Made by a program: the position numbers and the translations under genes. Source: Kitagawia praeruptora (lineage: Eukaryota > Streptophyta > Magnoliopsida > Apiales > Apiaceae). From it: a stretch of DNA of 64,000 nucleotides. The notes beneath the pieces were generated by a model. The model was not told the DNA's origin. It made no database searches and saw only the letters and a list, made by a program, of their open reading frames with translations. Location: positions 68,614,001 to 68,678,000 of the forward strand of contig CM075350.1 of assembly GCA_037693485.1 (NCBI GenBank), written 5' to 3'. Position 1 is the first letter of the stretch; every line of letters begins with the position of its first letter. Shown here piece after piece: positions 35,961 to 47,562 of this stretch.

Positions 35961-37382
35961 TGGCGTTTGGGAACTACAATTTCATTTGAAATCCAAGATT
36001 TCAATTCCAAAATTTGAAATCCATGATTTCAATTCCAAATTCTTTGTTTGGTAAGTATGAGAATTTCAAATTCAGAAATTTTAAAATTTGAAAATTTTTT
36101 GCTTAAAAAATTTCTGTTTCCGAGAAATTTTTCCCGGGAAAAAATTTCACGAGAATTTTTTACGGGAAAAAAATTTCTCGAGAAAAATTTACCAGAAAAA
36201 AAATTCTCGAGAAAATTTTCTCGAAAAAAAATTTATCAGAAAAAAATTTCTCGAGAAAAAATTTATCAGAAAAAAATTTCTCGAGAAAAATTTCCGGAAA
36301 AAAAAATTTCTCGAGAAAATATTCCCGGAAAAAAATTTCTCGAGAATTTTTTCTGAAAAAAAAATTCTCGAGAAAATTTTCCCGAAAAAAAATTTACCAG
36401 ACAAAAATTTCTCGAGAAAATTTTTCGGAAAAAAAATTTCTCGAGAAAACTTTTCCCGAAAAAAAATTTCTCGAGAAAATTTTCCCGGAAAAAAATTTCT
36501 CGAGAAAATTTTCCCGGAAAAAAATTTCTCGAGAAAATTTTCCCGGAAAAAAATTTCTCGAGAAAATTTTCCCGAAAAAAAATTCTCGAGAAAATTTTCC
36601 TGGAAAAAATTCCTCGAGAAAATTTTCCCGAAAAAAAAATTCTCGAGAAAATTTTCCCGGAAAAAAAAATCTTGAGAAAATTTTCCCGGAAAAAAATTTC
36701 TCGAGAGAATTTTCCCGAAAAAAAAATTCTCGAGAAAAATTTCTCGGAAAAAAATTCTCGAGAAAATTTTCCCGAAAAAAAAATTCTCGAGAAAATTTTC
36801 CCGAAAAAAAATTCTCGGGAAAATTTTCCCGGAAAAAAATTTCTCGAGAAAATTTTCCCGAAAAAAAATTCTCGAGAAAAATTTCCCGGAAAAAAATTCT
36901 GGAGAAAATTTTCCCCAAAAAAAATTTACCAGAAAAAATTTCTCGAGAAAATTTTTCCGGAAAAAAATTTCTCGAGATAAATTTACCGGGAAAAATTTCT
37001 CGAGAAAATTTTCCCGAAAAAAATTTCTCGAGAACATTTTCCCGGGAAAAGAAAAAATTCTCTAAAAATGTTTCCCGGAAAATAATTTCTAAAAATTTCA
37101 CGAGAAAATTTTCCTCGAAAATAATTTTTCAAAGAAAAAATTTCCCGAGAAAAACTATTTCTCTAAAAAAATTCCAAAAAAAAAATTGATGCTCATGTAT
37201 TTTGGTGGAGAAGAATTTCAAATGACTATCTTTCACTTGTAATTTGAAATTACAAAAAAATAGTTAATATTGAATTGGTATGGAATTCATCAATTCCAAT
37301 TCCAAATTTTTTTAATCTTACCAAACACTAAATTTGGTCAATTCCAGGAATTCAAATGAATTCCAAGTTACCAAACAAGCCA
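35961..37382. mobile_element. MITE-like element expanded by a palindromic satellite
   Basis: The left end TGGCGTTTGGGAAC and the right end GTTACCAAACAAGCCA are inverse-related, flanked by TTAGG (35956-35960 and 37383-37387) or the minimal TTA. Ends carry ATTTCAATTCC/GGAATTGAAAT words on both sides. A TTA duplication with GTTTGG ends would fit a PIF/Harbinger MITE. The interior (36117-37170) is a tandem array, listed separately. Confidence 0.6.
36117..37170. repeat. Palindromic 28-30 bp satellite, about 35 units
   Basis: Unit of the form AAAAAATTTCTCGAG plus AAAATTTTCCCGG, in which both halves are near-palindromes (TTTCTCGAGAAA, TTTTCCCGG/CCGGGAAAA). Long open frames occur on both strands only because the unit lacks stops in several frames. 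They encode low-complexity Phe/Arg/Lys/Glu repeats and are not genes. Confidence 0.9.
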
Positions 37383-38299
37383 TTAGGGAATTTCAAAATT
37401 TGTGTAGAATGTCTTCTGCTTCGGTTGGGAATTTGTAGAGGTTGGAAGCTTCTGATGCATTTGCCAGTACCTGTATATTTATACGTAAGCACGTTTTTAC
37501 TTCCTCCCAGTCGAGTTGCATGATTCTCAATTTCTCATACTCCCAGAGCCTTCTCACAGCTTTCTTTAGTTTTATCATGCGAAATTCGTAACTAAATTTC
37601 TTGCAATGAAGTTTGTTTTCCTAACTATTTCGGTGTCAGAATCTGAGATTGTAGACTTGGCCTCAACTACCTGTTTTTATATTGCGGGCTTGAAGTAAAG
37701 CAAGAGGAAGAAACAACGGGTTTTCACGTTACTTTTTATATTGCGGGCTTTAAGTAAAGCAAAAGTAAGAAACAACAGGTGGAAGGAATTGTGCTATCTA
37801 CCTTTATTAGCAGTTGACAACAACTTATCATGAACAATAAGACAGTCTGTGTAGTTTTTCACAGAGATCACATGAGCTTGAAAACCAAATCAAAAATCAC
37901 TTGACTTGGTCATCTTTTTAAGAATGGAACTTGTTCAGTGTAGAGACAACGTGGAAGGAAACTGAATCAGAAACATGAAGTTTCCTCTTATGATTGTGCA
38001 AATAAGCATGTGACAAAAAATTTCTCATTTATATTTTCTTTATTTTTCAGAACAGGAATTTTTTTCTAAAAGCTCTAGTGGTATATAAACAAGAGCGTAG
38101 TAGTGTAGGAAACTTGTAGAATTACAAGTGAATTTCTTCTGGTTTTTTTCTAATATGTCCCATTTGAATAAATCATTTATGACTATGTATCATTCTTAAT
38201 TGTAATTATAAATATGTCCCTTTTTATTAATATGTTCCATTTTTAATTATAACCATGATTCCCAGCTTTGATTTGAAAATGTGGGTGATCTGCTCGAAT
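37383..38299. other. Non-coding interval with a 48-bp duplication
   Basis: No supported gene. TTTTTATATTGCGGGCTT and following bases at 37673-37720 are repeated at 37734-37781. A 61-codon minus-strand open frame at 37393-37578 has no recognisable family. Confidence 0.4.
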
Positions 38300-38813
38300 T
38301 AGGGGTGTCAAATTTTGACACGACCCGAAACCCAACCCGAACCCAACCCGGAAAAGTACGAATTTGGGTCGAGTATTTTGGGTTTCGGGTTGGGTAAAAA
38401 TTTACCCGGAATATTCGGGTCGGGTTCGGGTTGACCCAAAATACCCGAATTCGACCCGAAAATTTAATATATATAATAAATTATATAAATTTATCATATA
38501 ATTATATATATATGTGAAATATTTTCATATTATTCAAATAATTTAATTTTATATGTCATATAATAAATTACTAATACATATTTTAATATTTTATATATAA
38601 AAATTAATTAATATAAATAAAATTAATTATTTTTAATTATTTTCGGGTCAAAATGGGTCATTTTCGGGTTGATTGGGTACTAACAGGTCGGGTTCGGGTT
38701 GAAAATTTTCAACCCATTTCGGGTTCGGGTCGGGTTCGGGTCAACCCAAAAATAGGACCGGGTACAGCAAACCCGACCCGAACCCGACCCATTACCCGAA
38801 ATTGACAACCCAA
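38300..38813. mobile_element. hAT-type MITE with perfect 8-bp target duplication
   Basis: 514 bp. The left end is TAGGGGTGTCAAAT and the right end ATTGACAACCCAA (inverse TTGGGTTGTCAAT), flanked by GCTCGAAT at 38292-38299 and 38814-38821. Both subterminal regions are packed with GGGTTCGGGT and its inverse, as in many plant hAT derivatives, where such words bind transposase. The core is AT-rich and encodes nothing. Confidence 0.9.
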
Positions 38814-40182
38814 GCTCGAATACCAGTATCAAATATTGCCATCTTAACTTTTGCTCCAGTGTACCCTTTTGACCAAATCGTTTCTGTTCCAAACAGGGAT
38901 GTAACTTGAGATTTCTGCAACATAGAAATTCTAATGAAATAATGAAGGCTGCCGAAGAAGGAAGGGAAACCATTTTATTGTATGATTGTATCTTTTTATT
39001 CTAAAACATAGCATTGGCTTTTCAGAAGTATCCGACGTTTTAGTAAAAAAAAAGAAAAGTTTCATTTTTCTATCACTTCAAGGGAAAATAGACAATAACC
39101 CAAAACGCATAAATTTAATAACCTATTTTCTAGTCTCTTGCCTTATCACCTATTATGGGTATGGGCAATATGGTCTTAATGTATACTAGGTAATAAAGCC
39201 GCGCTATAAATATTTTTAAAAATCGTATACAGAATGATTGTCAAAAAAAAAAATCGTATACAAAACATCATTATGTGTTAAATTTTATTATTTGTAAGTG
39301 GGTATGATAAATTAAAAATTGTATGAATTGTAATTAAATTTGAATGTTTAAAAATTAAAGAGATTAATAATAGTAGAAAATAATATCTTTCAGTTAAACT
39401 CTTGAATATTAATAATATTAATTTCGAAGATAGTATTGACACCTATTCCGTTACATAAGAATTTGCTTTTGAAATTCAATATTAACAGATATTTGCAAAG
39501 TTTGACATTCAATAATATTAATTTCGAAGATAATGATGACACCGTATTCCGTCGCATAAAAATTTGCTTTTGAAATTCAATATTGACATGCATTTGCAAA
39601 GTTTGACATTGGATAAGTAAAGTTAACATTTGTGAATCTTTTTTTTATTATCGTTGACATTATAAAATACATGATTGCTTAATTTGTTATTAAATTTGAC
39701 TGTGTGATGAAAAGAATTAGAATATAAACAAAATGAAGATCCTCTTACACATTATCAACTTTTAAACTCTTTAAAGTCCTTTTACTTTTTTCATATACAA
39801 AGTATAATGTCAACATATTTCTTATAATAAATATTTATAAATATAAATAAAACTAATTAACGTTCTTATATCCCGTCTCCCGTCTCATAGCATACATGCA
39901 TGATTAATTGATTAATTGATTAGTAATAGTATAAGAATGTGCTTAATTGTTAGAATATTAATTAATTCTAACACAAAATAATGAAACAACGAATTTAAAA
40001 ATTTTTTATTGATTTAATCGATCAAATTGGTTTGATTCAATTTAATCGAGTTGGTCACACCTCGTGTATAATTTGTTCATGTACAAAAGTAAATTCTACG
40101 ATATTTTTTATTTAAATTGTGGATGTTAATCGAAAAATATATACTTCAATATCTCATGGTCACTCATTATGAATTTATTTAA
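38814..40182. other. AT-rich non-coding DNA with one tandem duplication
   Basis: Nothing coding is supported. 39409-39508 and 39509-39612 are a direct tandem duplication (AATAATATTAATTTCGAAGA and TTTGCTTTTGAAATTCAATA in each). Confidence 0.5.
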
Positions 40183-40527
40183 AAGGTAAAATCATTTATT
40201 TATTGTTATCGAAAAAATTGCAATGATTTTGAATACGATTGAAATAACACGATCTAAAAAAATTTATTTTATTATTTTACATTAAAATAATGCTACTTTA
40301 TATAAATAATGATATTTTATATTAAAACAATAATTATAATGTCCTAATATAGATTGCTAAACTTTTTTATTAAATATGAAATAAAGTGTATTTAACATAT
40401 ATTTAATAGGTACAATTAATGATTAATTAAATTCAAGAAAATTATTTAAATAAAAAAGTCAAGAATGTTAAAATTCAAGAAAACTATTTTGAAGCTTAAG
40501 TGAAAGCCTCTCCGATCTCCTCCTGCT

Positions 40528-40568
<41 letters not shown>

Positions 40569-41167
40569 TATTTTATATTAAAATAATAATTATAATATCC
40601 TAATATAGATTGCTAAACTTTTATATTAAATATGAAATAAAGTGCATTTAACGTATATTTAAAAGGTACAATTAATGATTAATTAAATTCAAGAAAATTA
40701 CTTAAATAAAAAAATCAAAAATATGAAAATTCAAGAAAATTATTTTGAAGCTTCTGAGTGAAAGCCTCTCCGATCTCCTCCTATTATAATATATATAGAT
40801 TAAAAAGGTAAAATCATTTATTTATTGTTATCGAAAAAAATTGCAATAATTGTGAATACGATTGAAATAACACGATATAAAAAATTTTATTTTATTGTTT
40901 TACCTTAAAATAATGCTACTTTATATAAATAATGATATTTTATATTAAAATAATAATTATAATGTCCTAATATAGATTGCTAAACTTTTATATTAAATAT
41001 GAAATAAAGTAAATTTAACATATATTTAATAGGTACAATTAATGATTAATTAAATTCAAGAAAATTATTTAAATAAAAAAATTCAAAAATGTTAAAATTC
41101 AAGAAAACTATTTTGAAGATTCTGAGTGAAAGCCTCTCCGATCTCCTGCTATTATAATATATATAGA
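40183..41167. repeat. AT-rich tandem repeat, three units
   Basis: Units at 40183-40565, 40566-40796 (5'-truncated) and 40802-41167 share AATGTCCTAATATAGATTGC, GTACAATTAATGATTAATTA and a terminal AAGCCTCTCCGATCTCCT. A (TA)n microsatellite at about 40533-40566 separates the first two. Confidence 0.85.
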
Positions 41168-41186
41168 TATATAATATATATAATTA

Positions 41187-41557
41187 GGCATTTGCTCCAT
41201 AAAGAACACTCTTATATAACAAACAATAAAGAACACTATAAAATCATTTATTCCAATAGATCCATTGGCCCCGCCAGGGGCACCCAATACAAAAAGTTCT
41301 TATTTTTTTAGGCTCTATCCATCCAGCAACAAAAAAAAAAATTGAAAATTTACTGTTCATCGATGACCTCACTGATGACGTCATCATGACGTCATCGATG
41401 AACAGTAAATTTTCAATTTTTTTTTTGCTGGATGGATAGAGCCTAAAAAAATAAGAACTTTTTGTATTGGGTGGCCCCGCCAGGGGCAATGGATCTATTA
41501 GATATGAGGTGTTCTTTGTTGTTTGTTATATAAGGTGTTTGCTATGGAGTCCAACCC
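41187..41557 (+). mobile_element. Fold-back MITE copy 1 with TGACGTCA core
   Basis: 371 bp, flanked by the 10-bp duplication TATATAATTA (41177-41186 and 41558-41567). The outer ends are inverse-related (TTTGCTCCATAAAGAACAC and the inverse of GCTATGGAGTCCAACCC). An inner stem pairs GCCCCGCCAGGGGC, AAAAAGTTCTTATTTTTTTA and TACTGTTCATCGATGA with their inverses. The core holds two TGACGTCA palindromes. A 9-10 bp duplication suggests a MULE-type MITE. Confidence 0.85.
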
Positions 41558-41567
41558 TATATAATTA

Positions 41568-42566
41568 TATGTATATGAGTTAAATTTAATCATAGGACAT
41601 AATTATAATTATTGAATAAAAAAGGATATATTCTTAATTGAATACTTAATTTGGGACATATTAGACAAATTCTCAATTTCTTTCTAGTAGTTTGACAAGA
41701 TTTATAAAGAGAAAAATGTGTAATCTCAAAAGATAATTTATAAAAACTCTTTGGTAGTTAAATCAATAACTACCTAAAATTGTTAAAGGAATCTGTCTTA
41801 ATATTTCATTTTCAGTTTTCAAGTTCAAAAAAATTTCATTTTCAATTTTCAAGTTCAAACATTGTCATTGCGTTCATTATCATGAATAAAAAAAATGAAT
41901 GATTTTATTCGAGTGGAAGGTGTGAATTATTAATTGTTGGGTCAAATGAAGCTGGTGAAATATAAAATATTGGAAAATCAACAGGTAAGGACACTAATGG
42001 GGAGGAGAGCTGAACAATTTCATAAAGAGGTATTCAAATAGGCTGGATACAATACATAACAATGACATAAACTTTTCAATTTGTCATTTCATAACACTGT
42101 GTTCCAGAAATCTTTTTTAAAAGAAAATAAAAGAAATGAAAATTTTAATTTCTTTAACTTGTTCCCAAAAGATATTTATAAAAAGAAAAGAAAAAATTTT
42201 AAAGATTTGGAAAGAAAATCGTGTTACATTTATCTACAAAATCTTCTTTCTCACTTTTGGAAAGATTTAAAGAGAAAAAAAAAGCAATTTTTTATTTTTA
42301 TTTTTTTCCTTTTATTGATTCGGGAACAAAGCGTAACTCCCAAGTATTGAAAAAGTTGGAAAAGAAAAATATTACGGTCAAGTCATTCATTAAAAAGTAT
42401 ATATTTATTAATCACGTTACAATAATACAATGTACTAGGCAAACGAGATATATCATTGATTATATATATATCAGAGGAAGAATCAACTTGTACATATTAA
42501 ATTTGTACGGAGTACCATTTAAGTTACGAATTATGTAAAACAAACAAATATATATATATATATATA
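41568..42566. other. AT-rich non-coding interval
   Basis: Only Lys/Asn/Phe-rich fortuitous ORFs are present. No motif, repeat border or RNA gene is recognised between the two MITE copies. Confidence 0.5.
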
Positions 42567-42928
42567 GGGTTGGACTCCATGAAGAACACTTTAAATAAAG
42601 AACAACAAAGAACACCTCATATCTAATAGATCCATTGCCCCTGGCGGGGCCACCCAATACAAAAAGTTCTTATTTTTTTAGGCTCTATACATCCAGCAAA
42701 AAAAAAAAAAAAATTGAAAATTTTACTGTTCATCGATGACGTCATCAGTGACGTCATCATGAACAGTAAAATTTTCATTTTTTTTTTGCTGGATGGATAG
42801 AGCCTAAAAAAATAAGAACTTTTTGTATTAGGTGCCCCTGGCGGGGCCAATGGATCTATTGGAATAAATGATTTTATAGTGTTCTTTATTGTTCTTTATA
42901 TAAGAGTGTTCTTTATGGAGCAAAGGCC
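42567..42928 (-). mobile_element. Fold-back MITE copy 2, opposite orientation
   Basis: 362 bp. Its sequence is the inverse of copy 1 at both flanks (GGGTTGGACTCCAT at left, TTTATGGAGCAAAGGCC at right), with the same inner hairpin and TGACGTCA words. It lies between TATATATATA runs, so the duplication is uninformative. Confidence 0.82.
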
Positions 42929-42987
42929 TATATATATATAGCGTTCAGGTCCACAACCACCGTGGGTTGGACCAGCCACCAGGATAG

Positions 42988-43092
42988 CCGCAACATTTCA
43001 ATGCGGCAGTAGGTCCGCAACCTTTCAATGCGGCAGAAGGGTCCGCAACCTTTCAATGCGGCAGGACGGTCCGCATCCTTTCAATGCGGCAG
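42988..43092 (+). repeat. Four tandem CCGCAA...TGCGG hairpin units
   Basis: Units start at 42988, 43015, 43043 and 43071 (27-28 bp period) with the form CCGCAACCTTTCAATGCGGC followed by a variable AG-rich tail. CCGCA/TGCGG pair. This is the left-most occurrence of the motif that recurs through the element. Confidence 0.9.
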
Positions 43093-43286
43093 TATTCTTG
43101 TGAAAGTTAAATTAAAAATAGAAAAATAAGATAAAATTCGAATTTAAATTCATAAAATTTAAAATATTAATACTCATTAATTATACGATTAATTTTACAT
43201 TAGATTCACTAATTTTCTATTTTTTGAGATTTTTACATTAGATTAACTAATTTAGGAGTACGGGTCAAATCGATAGTTGACCACGA

Positions 43287-43904
43287 CTTTTACCTTCCAA
43301 ATTAATTTATTATTTTTTGAAATATTGGGAATATCACTAAATTAGACATATATTGATTTACGTGCGGTTGTATCGTCGATAAGTATTTTATAAAAAATAT
43401 AAACAACAATCCGGGACAAAGCACTAGTTAGATATACTGGTCAAATCGATAGTTCACTACCACTTTTACCACCCAAATAAATTTATTATTTTTTCAAAAC
43501 TTGGGAAAGCACTAGATTAGACATATATTGACTTACGTGTGGTTGGATCGTCGATAAGTATTTTTTAAAAAATAGAAACAACAATCCCGGGACAGTGCTT
43601 TCCGGGATTGTTGTTTCTATTTTTTAAAAAATACTTATCGACGATCCAACCACACGTAAGTCAATATATGTCTAATCTAGTGATATTCCCAAGTTTTGAA
43701 AAAATAATAAGTTTATTTGGGTGGTAAAAGTGGTAGTGAACTATCGATTTGACCAGTATATCTAACTAGTGCTTTGTCCCGGATTGTTGTTTATATTTTT
43801 TATAAAATACTTATCGACGATACAACCGCACGTAAATCAATATATGTCTAATTTAGTGATATTCCCAATATTTCAAAAAATAATAAATTAATTTGGAAGG
43901 TAAA
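43287..43904. repeat. Nested inverted repeat, two diverged units per arm
   Basis: The centre is at 43592-43602 (AATCCCGG on one side, CCGGGATT on the other). Each arm has two related ~160-bp units sharing GTCAAATCGATAGTT, GACATATATTGA and TCGTCGATAAGTATTTT. The order is thus D1-D2-D2'-D1', and the arms match closely over about 300 bp. It is non-coding and lies upstream of the transposase. Confidence 0.88.
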
Positions 43905-44112
43905 TGTTACCATCCTGATTTATTTTTCAACAGTTATCTAAGATTGAGATGTACATGTCATTCCATCATTATTTAAACTACATAACATGTAAAAAATATC
44001 CATATTACATTATTAAAGATACCTTAAAGTTAAAATTAACATATTTTATTATTTTGATGCATATTTGAAGATTTAAAAATTAAACAAAAAAAAATAAAAA
44101 ATCTTAAATTGC

Positions 44113-44290
44113 TGCCGCAATGAGACATTGCGGTAAATTTTCCTGCCGCAATGTTTGGTTGTGGCTCAGAAAAATTAAAAGTCATTAAATATGGTTGGTG
44201 GCTGGTAATAAATGAACCATCCGCTGCAATGTTTCAATGCGGCAGCTGGCAATTAAGGCTTCCTGCCGCAATGAAACATTGCGGTAGGCG
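44113..44290. repeat. CCGCAATG hairpin cluster upstream of transposase
   Basis: Motifs at about 44113-44134 (GCCGCAATGAGACATTGCGG), 44144, 44221 and 44263-44285 (GCCGCAATGAAACATTGCGG). The first and last are perfect 8-bp-stem palindromes. They lie 150-320 bp before the transposase ATG. Confidence 0.85.
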
Positions 44291-44438
44291 TGAAATCTGT
44301 TTCCTTTAAGGTTACAGAATTTGTCTTTTTTTCCAATTTCTTTTTTTCCAAACAGCAGAAAACTCAACCAAGTGCTCAAAAATTTCAAGGGTTTGGAGCT
44401 CAAAAATTCATCCAAAATTAAGGTTAGTGCTCTATTCA

Positions 44439-47043
44439 ATGGCTTCATTTTTATTTAGCTCTTCTAGTTCATCTAATGAACGTAATGGTGATGATTATGT
44501 TACGCCGCCCGTTAAAAAAAATCATGTTTCTCGTAAATTATTCGTTGATGATGTAGATATTGATAATTATTATAGTAGTGTTCATAAACGTAGAGTGAAA
44601 TACAATGTTCATAAAAATAAAATGAATGTTGATGATGTTGGAGGGGAAAAAAATGATGGTGGAAAGGATAAAAACAAGATAATTATTATTGATGGTGATG
44701 ATGAAAAAGATGAGAAATTTGGGATGAGAAAAAATGATGATGAAGGAGATGAGGATATTAGGATGGAAAAAATTGATGATGAGGAGGATGTTAGGATGGG
44801 AAAAAATGTTGATGAGAAAAAATGTTGATGATGAGGATGTTAGGATGAGAAAAAATGATGATGATGAGGATATTGGAAACCAAAATTTTGATTTTACATT
44901 TGCGGATGTTAATAAGGTTGTGCCTTGTGTTGGAATGATTTTCGATACATTAGATGAGGCGGAAAGTTTTTATAGAAATTATGGTCGAAATGTCGGATTC
45001 GAGATAATAATTAGGAATACTTATAAACATCAACGGAGTCATGATCCATCATCCCGTTTGTTTATTTGTAAGAAGGGTGGAAGAGTAGCACCGGAATCGG
45101 ATTATCTTGATAAAGGAAAACGACGCATTAGGGATGTAGATCCACGAACGAATTGTCGTGCTCGAATGTACGTATGTCACCTAGTTAATGTAAACAAATG
45201 GAAGGTAACTTTGGTTGATTTGAAACATAATCATTCCATGGTAACACCGGATAAGCGACAATTTTTTCAAACATCACGCAACATCGATCCTATCACCCGA
45301 TCATTGATTGAGTTGTTTAACAAATCGGGGATCGAGACGAGTAAAGTGATGAAATATCTTGGTGAGACATGTGGAGGCATTGAAAATTTAGGGTTTTCTA
45401 ATCAAGATGTACGTAATGTCATACGGGATATCCGGCACCGAGTGTTTGATTCCGGTGATGCGGAGTGTGGCTTGGTCTTGTTACGAAAGTTACAACAAGA
45501 GAATGCGTTCGGTCATTTCTTCTATCGAGTGGATGTGGATAACGAGAATCGTGTTAAAGGTTTGGTGTGGGTTGATCCTCGATGCATGAACGCTTACAAG
45601 AATTTTGGTGATGTGGTGACGTTCGACTCAACTTATCGAACGAATAGGTATTGTATGCCTTTCATACCTATTACGGGGGTGAACCACCATTACCAAAATA
45701 TTTTGTTTGGATTTGCACTCATGAGAGATGAGACCGAGACTTCTTATCAATGGGTTTTAAAAACTTGGTTGGAAGCCGTTGACAACAAACCTCCCACTAC
45801 AATAATTACCGATCAAGACATTGCTTTGGGAAATGCTATTGCCACGGTTATGCCCGAAACAAATCACTTTTATTGTACATGGCATATAAGTAGTAAATTT
45901 CCCGAGAAGTTATCTAGTTTGTACAACAAATATCCGGAATTCAAAACAGATTTTAATGCATGTGTGTACAAGTCATTGTCTCCCATGGAATTTGAAGGTA
46001 GATGGGAGGAATTGGTCGAGAAGTACAAACTTGAGGATCATGTTTGGTTAAATGAAATGTATCGCATTAGACATCAATGGATTGGTGCTTACACAAAGTC
46101 GCATTTTGCCGCCGGTATGACCACTACCTCTAGAAGCGAATCAATGAATGCATTTTTTGATGAATATGTGCAAGCATCTACCGGTTTGAAAGAATTCATT
46201 GAGAATTCCCAAAAGGCTTTGGAGGCACAATATCTTAGGGAGGTTAAAAGTGACTACGAGAGCGAAGAAAGGGAAAGGAGACTAGTATTGCAATCATCCT
46301 TGGAAATTCATGCATCTGAAATTTACACGAAAGAGATGTTTAGGCGTTTTCAAAAGGAGCTTCTAAAAATTACATCTTATGTCGTGACGAAAACTAAAGG
46401 TGGATGTCATTTATTTAAAATGTTCGTGGTTGAGAAGTCTACCGTGCCGGAGGATCGTAGAAGAAGCTATCCGTTGACGGCCCATATTGATGGACAGATT
46501 GAATGTGTTTGTATGCAATTTGAACATTCCGGGATGATTTGTAAACACATGATCCGTTACCTAGACATGAAACAAAAAATACGTATACCGAATGATTACA
46601 TCATGTCTAGGTGGACAAAAAATGGCAACAAAATTGCCGGACCTCTACCTTATACCCCTCCCGTTCTTGGTAATGTTGGTGAATCACAAGCATCAAGGTA
46701 TAGTGCATTGTGCAAATCATTTCAAAATTTAGGCGCTGTTGGTAGTTGTTCCGTCCCACGTTTCAACTACGTGATGAACTTGATTGAGCGAGAGAGGTGT
46801 CACGTGGAAATTGCTTTTCCACAAGAAGATAAGATCGAACAAATGAACGAGTCGTTTCCTCAAGAAGATTGGGATCATGATCCGATATTCGATCCTCCAA
46901 TGTCACAAACTAAGGGACGAAAGAAAGCGGCAAGATATAAAAGTGGTATTGAAACGTCAACTTCAACAACCAAGCAACGAAAGTGCGGAAAATGTGGGTT
47001 GGTAGGAGCAAACCATGATAGAAGAAATTGTCCTGGCAATTAG
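44439..47043 (+). pseudogene. MuDR/FAR1-type MULE transposase, one frameshift near N-terminus
   Basis: The ATG at 44439 opens a Ser-rich then acidic leader that meets a stop at 44826-44828. The main frame (44734-47043, 769 codons) continues the same acidic repeat (DDEDVRMRKN), so a 1-nt shift in the A-run near 44816-44822 explains the split. In the main frame a FAR1-like zinc-binding DNA-binding region lies at about 65-170. The MULE catalytic domain has D298 (TFDSTYRTN), D360 (ITDQD), CTWH at 381-384 and a candidate E469. A SWIM zinc finger (C591, C593, C603, H605) and a C-terminal CCHC knuckle (CGKCGLVGANHDRRNC) follow. All key residues are intact. It cuts and pastes the MULE by binding terminal repeats. 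An internal start after the shift could still give a near-complete protein. Confidence 0.88.
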
Positions 47044-47308
47044 TTTCAATTGTATTCTGTAATATTTGAAACAATTTTTATTAATTATAATCTTAATTTT
47101 CTATGTAAGGTATTAATATGCAATCCATGCATTTGTACTAGTTTAAATTAGAATTTTTTCCAATTTTTCGAATATTAGGAAAAACACATAAATTAGTAAA
47201 CACTTAACGAAATCTTTAATTTATCTAGAATTTAATATTTAACTATAGAAATAAATTGGAATTTTATCAATTTCCAAATTTTAATATGAAGAAAAAAAAA
47301 TGTGTCTA
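47044..47308. other. AT-rich tail of transposase gene
   Basis: Probable 3' UTR, then a diverged copy of the inverted-repeat arm found downstream (ATAAATTGGAATTTTATCAA compared with AATAAATTGTAATTTTATCA at 51110). Confidence 0.4.
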
Positions 47309-47562
47309 TCCGCAAGGAGACCTTGCGGTAGGGATGTGCCAATCCGCAACGCCTCATTGCGGCAGGGAGGAGTCCAGTAGCTTTTCTCTCTCCTCCCCTG
47401 TTTTCCCCTGCTCACAGGGGAAAACAGGGGAGGAGAGAGAAAAGATACTGGACTCCTCCCTGCCGCAATGAGGGGTTGCGGATGTCAATACAGGGGAAAA
47501 CAGGGGAGGAGAGAGAAAAGCTACTGGACTCCTCCCTGCCGCAATGAGGGGTTGCGGATGTC
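47309..47562. repeat. Perfect-palindrome cluster and long hairpin
   Basis: CCGCAAGG-AGA-CCTTGCGG at 47310-47328 is a perfect stem. 47342-47483 folds into a ~67-bp stem with loop CTCA. Its arms contain CCGCAACGCCTCATTGCGG, GGAGGAGTCCAGTAG, CTTTTCTCTCTCCTCCC and TGTTTTCCCCTG. Two or three positions mismatch, including GCT/GAT. The right arm is then repeated directly at 47491-47562. It is non-coding. A transcript would form a long double-stranded RNA hairpin. Confidence 0.9.

Noticed and set aside
36048..37101. Long open frames on both strands (up to 282 codons) rich in Phe, Arg, Lys and Glu
   Set aside because: They follow the 28-30 bp palindromic satellite exactly and exist in several frames at once. 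No start context or non-repetitive sequence supports a protein.
37393..37578. Possible exon remnant on the minus strand (61 codons)
   Set aside because: Composition looks protein-like, but there is no recognised family, no splice partners and no neighbouring exons.
42081..42538. Lys/Phe-rich ORFs
   Set aside because: Fortuitous open frames in AT-rich DNA, without coding signals.
42988..43092. Regular 27-28 bp repeats resembling a CRISPR array
   Set aside because: This is a plant genome. The units are tandem palindromes with no unique spacers, and the motif recurs dispersed over 8 kb.
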